Positions 37,779 to 47,056 of a DNA stretch of 64,000 bases are shown piece after piece. Numbering within the stretch: position 1 is the stretch's first letter; each line of letters begins with the position of its first letter. Source of the stretch: Ehretia macrophylla (lineage: Eukaryota; Streptophyta; Magnoliopsida; Boraginales; Ehretiaceae); assembly GCA_037974665.1 (NCBI GenBank), contig CM075772.1, forward strand, positions 35,999,052 to 36,063,051, in the 5' to 3' direction. The notes below the pieces were generated by a model that made no database searches, was not told the DNA's origin, and saw only the letters and a program-made list of their open reading frames with translations. The translations under genes were made by a program, and so were the position numbers.

Positions 37779-38840
37779 TTAGTTAGCTCTAAGCCGGGAC
37801 AGGATCCTCGGCCTGTCGGGTAGTAACCTTTGCGTGTGTGCTTGATTAAGTGTGTGTCTTGAAAGTGTATGCCTGCATGTTTGATTGTGTGTCCTGTATT
37901 GAATGTGTGCACCTATGTGATATAATTATGTGTTACGTGCTAAATGTGTGCTAAGTGAAGTAAAGTAGCTAGTTATACATCAAATTGACTTCGTGAATTA
38001 TTAATTGCTTGAATTGTTGCTTGTAATGTGTGTATTTGAATGTCTTTGATTGAGTTGTGTTATGCTTGACTTGATTATCGTGCTTGAATGACTTTGATGA
38101 TTACACTGTTTCACAAACTCTTTTATTAACATGTTTGCGTAATAGTTTAAAGAATGATTATACATATGCAATTGTTTGGCATGCATACATAGCCCGTCGA
38201 ATGGTAAGAAAAACTTCTTCCTCCCCTGAAGAGAGGTGATTAGTGGCAGGCCTTCCAAATTATGTTGATTAGCAGAAATGAGAGGCAATTAATCAGCCTT
38301 TATTTGGGAATTGGTGGATATAGTTGGAGCTCAGTTATTGGGATTCTTCTAAGGCCTTCTTCAGTGCTTAGCGGTCATAAATGAGTAGCTTCTTTTGGGG
38401 TTTCTATATGACAGTTCTCTGGAGTATATTCTTGGTATTTTCTTATCAGCTATTCATTTGGTATTCTTTTGTCGGCATCTCTCAGAAGAATTGGTATATG
38501 GGATTCTTTTTAGCCTTATTATCTGGTATTATTTACAATACTCCTGCTCGGAACTTTTATTGGTATTTTCTCTCCGCTCTTAGTTGGGATTTTATTCTTC
38601 TATGGTATTCGTGCCAGCGGGATTCTTATTTGGATTTTGAAGTAGCATCTCTATTGGAGCCTTTATTTGGCCTTATTAAGTGAGGTTCACAGACAATACT
38701 ACTGGGATTCCTTAATGAGCTTCCACGAAAATTCGTATATGCTATTCTTGCTTAGCAACTGATGACGAATAATCAGAGTTGGTTTTTAGTTGATGCAGAT
38801 GTTCTCTAGTGAAGAAGAATTGCGTGGACGCAATTAGTTT
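37779..38840 (+). other. Noncoding internal region with degenerate short-motif array
   Basis: A TG-rich leader (about 37795-37985) is followed by a box CTTCCTCCCCTGAAGA (38217-38232). Then comes a degenerate array (about 38280-38760) in which TTGG, GGGATTCTT, TGGTATTCT and TTATC/TTATT words recur every 20 to 35 bases. The leader and box have close counterparts, reverse-oriented, in the element at 59391. No domain of any retroelement protein is visible. The role is unknown; a packaging or structural RNA role is only a guess. Confidence 0.7.
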
Positions 38841-38853
38841 AAGGGGGGGAGGA
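38841..38853 (+). promoter_or_regulatory. Polypurine tract
   Basis: AAGGGGGGGAGGA stands directly before the 3' LTR. Confidence 0.88.
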
Positions 38854-41348
38854 TGTGACGCCCGAAATTTTGCCATGCATTTAATTACTGTTGCATCTTT
38901 GTTTGTGCATTTCCTTCTGTGCATTATTGACTGCCTTCTTGAGTTACTATTCACTCCATTTTTAAACTGCTTTCTATTAGTTAATTAGCATTTTTATTAA
39001 ATCATATTAATTGTAAAAGTAGTGGGAAAAATGTGCATTTGAGCTAAAGGCGTTAGGAGAGCTCGTTTAGAAAATGATTTTTGTAGTTGAGTGAATAGTG
39101 TTACGTAACTAACTTAGAGATTTAATTAACTAGCACACATGTTTCACCTTAGGCTCGTTTTTAAGCTTACTACGCGCATTTTAAAAGCCACCTAAACGCC
39201 CAAACTAGACCCCACCTTTTATAAAGCCAAAACAACTCACACTTTAGCTCATATAGCACACAACAACAAAAAAATAGAAGCTGATTTGCACTGTAGCAGG
39301 GCCGAAACACTGCAGCAGCTTTGGGAGAGATTTTTCTTCTTCAACTCTTCAAACCAAGCCTCTCCAAGCCTTGAGCAACTAGTGTAGGGTGTGTGCAAGG
39401 TTCCTAGGTGCTCCTACGCGCTTTGGTGAGGGATTTCACGGCTTGTTTTTGCATTTCTAAATAGTTGTCAATTTCTTGATTTGTTGAAAATGTGATCAAA
39501 TGCCATTGTAATTGTTATCTATGCTATTATACCATGTATATGAATGCTAGAGAACATATTTGAGCCTTCGTTTCGCAATTTAACCGGTTAGAGTCGTTAG
39601 TTTGATTTCTAGGGTGAATAGTGACGTTTTTTTAGGGTTTTGCGTAATTGCTCGAATTAGCTTGATTCCATGCTTCTAATAGACGCCTTAGGTGCTAGTG
39701 AAGGTAACGTAATAGCCCCGTGCACTTGCATTGTCCTTAAATCGCCTAAAATGGAAAATAGTCGACTTTAATTTGGGGCTTTCGGGGTTAATGCGAATCT
39801 GGGTGGATTCGGGCTTCAATTCTAGTATCCTTAGGCTACCTAGGTGCTATAGAGGCCTTAATATCCCTTGTTTGAAGCCCGGACATTGTAAGTGTAGTTT
39901 AAAGCCATAAGAGGGAATTTGGGGCTTTCGGGGTAATCGCGGGCATTTGAATGAGTTAGAGGGTTAAGAGGGTACCTTGAGGGTTAGTTAGAAGGTTGGG
40001 AGAGTTTCCTTTGAAAATGGAATCATTAACCTTGGTATGGAAGAGAAATAGTTGGAAAAACAAAGGGGTTTAGGTGCAATTTAGGTTGTCTCACACTTCT
40101 AAACCCATGTCATGACTTCTTGAGTGTTTATAAGTGATTTTTAGTTGATTTGGAGCTTTTGGTATAATTCTAAACTTATCTTGCTAATGTCTCTTTGTAA
40201 AACTGCATATTTGCTTATATAATTGTTCTATTCTAATTGCATCGAGGTCAACCTACTTTGTTGATCCTCCTATGTGTTAACGCTTATATTATTGCTATTA
40301 AATTGCCATCGTTAAGTGCATTGCATCGTGGTTGCGCAACCATAGTGTTAGGGGCGGATGTGTTGAATATCGGCTGGGCGGCAGAGGGCTTGCCGGTGGA
40401 TATTCAAACTCCGTGCCCTATTCCCTCATTCGCCTGGTTCGGAGATTGCCAGGGGATGTTGGGTCGTAGGATTATCGGGGTACATCCGGAGTACACCCAC
40501 TGGAGTGTTTGGGGTTATGCCGACTTATCGTGATCGTGCTCGTGGTTCGTGGATCGTGAATGAAGACCAGTGAAGATTGGTGTATAGGGGATTGTGTGAA
40601 ATGTATCCTTTTAAATGTGTGGTTACTTATGTTATCATTGCTTCTTAAATTGTCTAAGTGATATTGTTGTATAACTGTATTATCTGTTGCATTGCACGCC
40701 CCCGGGACTATATCCCTCACTGGGCAACAGTGGTTGCTCATACCTCGCTAACATGTTTCAGGTGGCACAATTGGTGGGGTTGCCTTAGCTGCTGTGTGAT
40801 ATTTGTCTGAGGTGGATGTGCTTTCTGGTTGCTATGTGAAGAATTTGTTGTCCTATGTATAATATATTTTGGGGCCTTAAAGCTCATGTATGTATTTGAG
40901 TAATATGTAAGCTGGAAGTCTGATAATGTAGTAGCTGTGGTAATTCTATGGCTTGTAATAACTTATATTTCTATTTCTAGTTGTTTTGCATGCTTGGGAG
41001 TGAATGGCTTAGTGTAGAATGTTTTATCTCTAAGTATGTTTTAATGTTATCCTAGAATGGCATGGTTATTAGACTATATTATAAACAAGTTACTTGCATG
41101 CTTGTGTGGTTTTGGAACTGTTGTTTGCTTCAAGGCTCGGATGGCCGTGAATCTTTAAATATTTAGCTATGAAAAGTTTGTTTACCTTGTAGTTACCTTA
41201 TTTGAGAATTTACAGGTTTCAGAATGTCCATAGTACAGGGGAAACTCTGTCCGTTTTTCCCCTAAAATTTTGTGACCGGGTTTGATATTGGGTTGAGAAT
41301 AGCATGGTTATTAGAGCCTCCGGTCTCGTGAGGGATCGGGGCGTTACA
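38854..41348 (+). repeat. 3' LTR of the non-autonomous element
   Basis: This LTR of 2495 bases starts TGTGACGCCCG and ends GGGGCGTTACA, followed by the GCATT target copy. Confidence 0.93.
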
Positions 41349-41353
41349 GCATT

Positions 41354-42060
41354 GGTAAGTCCAAAATGCATAACAAAAAAATTATCAAACGCCCTTTTAT
41401 TAGTAAGGTTGCTTATTTGTCACACAAGTCATCTTTGGCTCGACTCCTTTCGTGATACGTGCCTGATAGTAGCCCGACCCTAGATCTAACTTTGAGAAGT
41501 ATCTCATACTTATTGATTAGGGTGAAGAAGTCTGCAATCAAAGTGGATACTTGTTCTTGATGGTTAGGCTACCTTGTTGAGCGCCTGATAATCAATGCAA
41601 AGGCTCCCGCTTTTTTTGGAATAAAACCGGGGCTCCCCAACCTTTTCCCCAAGAAGATAGGGAAAAACAGCATGTTCAGCTGGAATAGAAATAGGCTTCA
41701 ATGAGTTCCTTAAATTCTTTCCTGAGCTCAACCGAGCCCCAAGACTAATAGATGCTAGTTGGGGAGGCCATCCGCTAAACCCAACCCCAGTCTAAGTAAG
41801 CTAAGGGGCTTTGGCCCCAGGCCCCAACTCGAGCTTGTGGTAGACTGCCCTCCTAAGGGGCACTTGGCAACAAACTCGTGGGCCATGATATCCTAAAAAT
41901 CCTCAAGTACTTGCTGCACTTCCTGAGAAAGAAGTTGTCTTGGTATTGGATCCGCTCCTCTGTTAGCATGAACATGAATTAGATTATATTCGTCTTCTTT
42001 ATTCTTATCGCTAGCTTTTTTAATAATCTTAGCTATACGTCTTCCCATCTATTCTTTGGG
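41354..42060 (-). mobile_element. CRM/Reina-like Gypsy pol remnant, piece 3 (protease-RT linker, start of RT)
   Basis: Minus-strand reading shows RQLLSQEVQQVLEDF and HKLELGPGAKAP, matching the linker before RT in CRM/Reina pol, then traces of the PVLFQKK and LSLR-CIDY region. It is heavily broken and has no LTR. The right edge near 42060 is approximate and lies about 110 bases from the end of the atp4 pseudogene, so the remnant may have been part of the mitochondrial DNA before transfer. Confidence 0.75.
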
Positions 42061-42171
42061 AACATTAATCACTTGTTCGTTGGCATAAGGTGAACTCTCA
42101 TCGCTTTTATTCTTAAAAAATAGATGTTTAATCCATTTCCATAGATTGATAAATCAAATTTGCATTTTCTA

Positions 42172-42756
42172 TCATGACAACTCTTGTTTTCCCACCCAAA
42201 CCATTCTTAAGACCGCCAAGCCCTCCCAAATGAATTCTACTATAGAAGCTTTCAACATAGACCCGTGGACAAATCTTTCACTCACTGAGAAGTAAAAACC
42301 TATGACTAGATCGTCCTAAAGATTGATGCGACGAGAAGAAGTGGCATTTGGAAGTGTTGTTGACTTAACATTTAGATTTCAGCATAACAAAGCTTGCACT
42401 GTCTTTTCACACTTAGGCGCACAGCATGTCATTGGTAATGATTCTACTATGGTGCCATAAATTCACAAGCTGATCCCAAGTAATCATTGTTGTTCGTTGG
42501 ATTCTGAAGGAACTATTTCGTTAGCATTGAGGAATTGCTGCGATTCTTCTTGAATAGCCTGGATTTTCCCGTCGAGAGTCACTTTGAAAGTCTTACCTAA
42601 ACTCTTATGACTAAATATGATAAATCCTATAAAACAAGGAGCTACTATCATTTCTTCATTATAGATTGAGATCTTCTTCGAACTTGATTCACAAATAGAT
42701 AGAATAGCAGCAAATGGCATCTTTCTAGCCCGCATATTCATGGAACTCAATCTCAT
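42172..42756 (-). pseudogene. atp4: atp4 (orf25) pseudogene of mitochondrial origin
   Basis: This is a copy of the plant mitochondrial gene for subunit b (ATP4) of the ATP synthase stator, a membrane-anchored peripheral stalk protein. It starts at the ATG of RLSSMNMRARK and keeps MRLSS, ISIYNEEMIVAPCF, SLGKTFKVTLDG and QAIQEESQQF, then CAPKCEKTVQALLC, TLPNATSSRRI and FSVSERF. From ATG to the final stop it is 585 nt (194 codons plus stop), about normal length and without frameshift. About four in-frame stops interrupt it: a TGA at 42484-42486 (expected Arg after SNEQQ), two more TGA and one TAG downstream. Most sit where Arg CGA or Gln CAG is expected, so single C-to-T changes explain them. 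nad4L lies 185 bases upstream on the same strand, the usual angiosperm arrangement. Confidence 0.94.
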
Positions 42757-42941
42757 TTAGAAAGCCTTATCTCTATCTTTCAGCAACTGAACGGGAAGTG
42801 GTTTAGGAAAGAACTTTAGATCGGATGTGCTGGCCCAGCAGGAAAGGCCCTGACCCTGCCAACCAAGTCAAAATCAAAGAGAAAGAAGAGAACGAAAGAA
42901 GAAAAGAACTTTGTATTTTGGTAACTCTGACGGAGTCATGT

Positions 42942-43244
42942 TTAACCTTGAATGCTCTTAATAGATTCTACAGCAATAGGCCCTCGGACTCGGAAAGTAA
43001 TAACGAATATAGCTAACCCAATAGCAGATTCTGCAGCTGCCACCGTTGGAACCAATGAAACAAATAATTAACCCATCATATCACCCGAAGAAATGAAAAA
43101 TACCAAAAAGTTTGAATTTACAGCTAATAACATTGATTCAATTGGCATTGACATACTAGGAATATTTCATCTATTAAGGAGGATTCCCCGAATACCTGAA
43201 ATAGAGATGATCATAGAAAATGTGAAATATTTGATAGGATCCGT
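42942..43244 (-). pseudogene. nad4L: nad4L pseudogene of mitochondrial origin
   Basis: This is a copy of the gene for complex I subunit ND4L, a small membrane protein of the proton-pumping arm. It is 303 nt, exactly the 100 residues plus stop of plant nad4L. It begins with ACG rather than ATG, the known unedited start, followed by GAT CCT ATC where editing would normally give DLI. It keeps [29 protein letters not shown] and VITFRVRG, and ends SIQG. Two in-frame stops occur: TGA for the second Arg of LLNRRN and TAA for Gln of MMGQLF. Both are single C-to-T changes. Unedited codons show the copy came from DNA, not spliced and edited RNA. It is paired with atp4 as in mitochondrial genomes. Confidence 0.94.
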
Positions 43245-43319
43245 TTCGGGAACGTAGAATGTAAGAGATATTCTAATGTTATAACTCCAGTACGTCAGGA
43301 ACCATCAAAAAAAGAAAGA

Positions 43320-43685
43320 CTACCCTCCAAGAAATTGTATAACTTGGAGAAAGTATTCACTTTGTATTCCCTGAGAAATAATATCATAATAAATTTCGTG
43401 CAGAAGGCTCTCGTCTGCAAAAAATAGATGTGTGTTTACCTCTTGGAGATTGACTCTTGTTGGTAATTTCAGATCTTCCGTAGTATCTCTATAGACTCTC
43501 AAAAGAATTGAGAGTTGCTCAATGATCTTTTCCTTAACTACTTCTATGGTAACATCTATTATCTTTGTTTCCATATTTAGACTATTGATTTGATGGATCA
43601 TTTGGCCAACCCTAACGGCTACAAGAATAGCTATAGGCAGAGCCAAACCCATCCTAGAAACGAAATCAGCAACGACTTGAGCCAT
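43320..43685 (-). CDS. Unrecognised 121-codon open frame upstream of nad4L
   Basis: This open frame from ATG starts MAQVVADFVSRMGLALPIA and ends QVIQFLGG, 75 bases upstream of the nad4L start on the same strand. A short hydrophobic stretch (residues about 12-25, MGLALPIAILVAV) is followed by a mostly helical, acidic-basic part. I do not recognise the family. Its position suggests a mitochondrial open frame once co-transcribed with nad4L and atp4, yet unlike them it has no internal stop. It may be a chance frame, a chimeric mitochondrial ORF, or a younger sequence. Expression cannot be judged. Confidence 0.35.
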   Translation of the reverse strand: MAQVVADFVSRMGLALPIAILVAVRVGQMIHQINSLNMETKIIDVTIEVVKEKIIEQLSILLRVYRDTTEDLKLPTRVNLQEVNTHLFFADESLLHEIYYDIISQGIQSEYFLQVIQFLGG

Positions 43686-46600
43686 AATGAGTATTAGAAA
43701 AAAGTGCTGTTAAATAAGACCACCAACTCGCATCCCGAAGATACAAGACAAGCAAAGCACCCGGTCCAACTTTCTTGTGTCGAAGTGTAGTGTGGTGAGG
43801 TTTTGCCTCGAATAAGGTTGGGGAAAAGGCCGAAATAGAACTAACGGAGATTGAGGTATACTCCGTGCTGCGAACCGGATTCGGCCAGTACAATACTGAG
43901 TCCTATTGAGGCCATGAAGATGGACAGCGCTTTTAGCCTGCTTGCCTATAGGGTTCTTTTCAATCTTGTACCCAGGGTTTGGTACACTTCACACCAAGCC
44001 AATCTCAACAAAATGAAAAGTGGAATTGATTCGATCATTCAAGTCGGATAGCATTTATCTACGCCGACCTACGTTAACATCTTTCTTCTCTTATGAAATT
44101 TTGATTTAATAGCAAACAATGGTTATTTCAAACACTGTCTACTGTCCCACGAACTGATTAGTGGGTTCATGCCACACATATATCGAGACCTAAGAAAGAG
44201 GCTATAGGAGAGAGTCCACCATAACTAAAATCATCTAAGCTGACAAGGACCCTGAAAAGGAAGATTCTGAGGAAGAAGGCTTCAGTGAAGAGGAAAATAC
44301 AGACTTAAGCAGAGAAGGCGACCGAATGGAGGTCTGATGGTGAAGTACCCAGCAGAAGGTAAGGCTAGGAAAGGCCACAAGAAGGGACATACCTCGTCAA
44401 CGGGGTTTTCTTATCAGCTTTCTTTCAGAAGGCTTGGCTCCGAAAGATGACCTAATGACGGAAGACTTATAGGTTGGTAAGTCAGACCCAAGTTAAAGAA
44501 ACTGAGCCAAAGTTTCAAGTTCAGTTAGGTAACTTACCTGATAAGGTGGATTGCAAGATGATCTTGACTTGGCCAAGAGAGTTCATGGCAAAAACCAATC
44601 AGAATGAATCTTTGGAAATTGATGTGGTGGATACTCAGTAAGCGTGCTATGAGGTAGCGATACCAAAAATGCCAGCCTCGAGGAGATTACCTGAAGAAGG
44701 TTCTTCTCATTATCACTGACGGTCTAACCAATGAACTATGTATTGGAGCTTACCTATTCTCCGTGTCTATTATTAGGATAGGACAGAAGTCGGGGTGGCT
44801 GCACTGCACTTTATATCTTAAGCAGTATGCTTCTTCCCTTCAGAATGGATCGGTCAAGCTCTTCTTATCTTTCCAACTCGAAAGCCAACCACTATTTATA
44901 AATTCTTTGTTAAAGAGGCACAGATCAGGAAATAGAAAATTGGATGCTAGGTATCAAAGTTTGACTGTTTTACACTCACTATTTCGATGGCGCTATCACT
45001 TTTGATCGATAGACGGAACTAATCACTAGTATTAGAAAGCTAAACCTAGGATTCTACATAGAATTTAAGTTAACAAGAAGGGCTTGCCTACATCTCGTAT
45101 TCCATCTGCCATAGACGATTTCTTTCTTTTTATTACGCAAGCAACCCGAGGAGTAAGGAAACCGGAAGTGGGACAAGAACAAACCAGTAACAAGAACCAG
45201 TCTACTTATAATAACATAAAGTAGTAAGCTGAAGTCTTCAAGTTCATCAAGACGTCTAAGAACAATAGTAGAGGGATATGTAAGGGCATTTGTAACATTA
45301 TGTGCAATCTGGCCTTATGCTATAACCCACATGGCTGTATGGGCATTTTTTACACCTATGGCATTTGTAACAAAAAGAAAGAAAAAAGACGGGTTAGAGC
45401 AGGAAGCAGGCCCTCTTGGATCAAATAAGAAATGGAGTAAAGGTAGCTTTTCGCTAGGTCTTATCGTAAGCTTTTACACAATTCCAACATCATCGGGTGC
45501 TGATTGAATTGTAAACTTTTGGGTTAATTGATAAAATTTGGGACAAGGAAGATGTCGTTGAAAAAGTAAGTTCGAGCTTGAGTGCCCCTTTTAGGATGGG
45601 GTTTCAGTCTATTAAATAAATTGTTTTTAGAGTATCGTGGAATTATGAAGGAAGACCATGCCATTAAAGTAAGGGTGTTTGCTCGCTTAGTCTTATTGAG
45701 CGAGAAGTTCTTATAACGAAGACGCTCGCTAAGCTTCGGTGTCGATTGTTGGTTAATTGTGGAGGTGTCGATAGCAGCAGAACCCATTCTTTGGTCCATA
45801 CCACGAAAAAAGAAAATTATGCCCTTTATTTCACTAGATAGCTAACCTGTACAGACGCGTGCTTGTCCAGTTTTTCAGTGATGGCTTCATCAATAACATC
45901 TGTCACTGAGAAAGGTTTTTACATGGATGTACGGGAACCAAATGCTCTATTAAAGTAAGTAAGCCCGCAACATCACTACCAGATTGAAAGTCAGGGTAAG
46001 TTTCAGTTCTACGTAAAAATCCATAACCACCAGTCCCTCATCTAGTAGCCTTCGTATTCGTCCCCTATCCTCAAGTCCGTCGGTCTTCGCCTGTTCTTTG
46101 CCAAAAAGAGAGTTCCCGTTCTAAGCCCATCTTTAGTTGGAGTTCTCCTGCTGACCTTGGGAATTCCTTTAATCTAGAGGGAATTTCCTTTGGTTGTCGG
46201 TCCAGTTCCAGTATAAATAAATAGGGGCAGCCTTGACGGATGATGACCAAGAAGCCGTCTTTCTAATATGATCGCAGAGCGTCAATCGGCTCCCCAATTC
46301 ATTTCTGGGGAAGGGGCCTTGTGCCTCCCTACATCCATAATCTATCCTAAGCTAGGTCTCACGTGCCGAGACCTCCTTATTTATGAAGCATGCTTATCAG
46401 AGATGTCGAGGGAACATTTCGTTGCAAGTTTCCGGCCAGCCGATGAGAGTTTGCTTAGGAAAATAGGTAAGAGATTGAAAGGCGTATTTCAAGCAAACCT
46501 GTTAGCAATGTACTTCTATTTAGATCAGTTAAGCCATCCGTCAAGGTCAAGCCCTATCACTCGACTTGGGAGAATCATTCTTTTTTATCCTGGCCAGTAA

Positions 46601-47051
46601 AGTGGTATGTTATTTTATCATCTCCTATCCCAGAGTAGGAGTAAGCCTATCTAGCTGGCACTGGTCTATCTTTCTTTCTCAAGGAGGGAAGGAAAGGCTA
46701 AGGCAAGTAAATATTCACAACGGAAAGGGCTCGTCGAAGTCTCATTTCTTACAACTATCTTTTTGAAGCAGATAGTTCACAATGCTTATTCTATAGATAC
46801 TGATAAAGCCAACTCACGTTTCCTGTTCGAAAACTCTTTTTCAGTATCACCGTACTCAACATTAGTTGTTTCCTTTTTTTATTGGAAGAAGACTGACTTT
46901 TTTCTTCTATATGTGGAAAGGTTAGTAGACTGCATCGAGATGGCCCTGCCCACCATGGATTTCCATTGAAGGTAGTAGAAGCGGCGGTGTCGGCCCTTTT
47001 CCCTTCCGTTCTAGCCAAAGAAAACAATCAAGCAGGACTGACACTGACCTC
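43686..47051. other. Mitochondrial-type DNA without identified genes
   Basis: No known gene was recognised. Open stretches of note: 45220-45505 plus (no early ATG; includes GYVRAFVTLCAIWPYAITHM, then a basic-acidic part), 45524-45799 minus (91 codons) and 46268-46600 plus (110 codons, includes CLSEMSREHFVASFRPADES). An acidic reading near 44245-44335 (EDSEEEGFSEEEN) and one near 44540-44640 (LPDKVDCKMILTWPREFMA) faintly recall plant retroelement gag, with too little to name. No tRNA was seen. Confidence 0.45.
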
Positions 47052-47056
47052 CCTGG
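47052..47056. repeat. Target-site duplication of the 47057-49244 solo LTR
   Basis: CCTGG precedes and CCCGG (49245-49249) follows the LTR, one mismatch in five. Confidence 0.7.

Larger units (their letters stand above)
35265..41348 (+). mobile_element. Non-autonomous LTR retrotransposon (LARD-like), complete
   Basis: This 6084-base element has LTRs of 2500 (35265-37764) and 2495 (38854-41348) bases and only 1089 internal bases. It has a primer-binding site, polypurine tract and exact 5-base target duplication, but no gag, protease, RT or integrase sequence. The LTRs begin TGTGACG and end GGGGCGTTACA. They are nearly identical along most of their length, so the insertion is fairly recent. The internal region is related to that of the element at 59391. 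Mobilisation must have relied on proteins made elsewhere; the priming site and end sequences resemble those of the Tekay-like family. Confidence 0.93.

Noticed and set aside
38381-38683. Hydrophobic frame that could be a membrane protein; also 62523-62816 and 62827-63024
   Set aside because: Leu/Phe/Trp/Tyr-rich composition follows from the TTGG/ATTCT array; starts and sequences are not shared between the two elements.
42172-43244. Stops removed by U-to-C RNA editing, as in ferns and hornworts
   Set aside because: Most stops would fit, but the TGA at 16305 in cox2 replaces Gly and would become Arg, and the protein sequences are of angiosperm type, a group without this editing.
45800-46050. 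Protein-like minus-strand reading (GYGFLRRTETYPDFQSGSD)
   Set aside because: It briefly suggested a conserved protein, but no family could be identified and the reading is interrupted; too weak to list as a gene.
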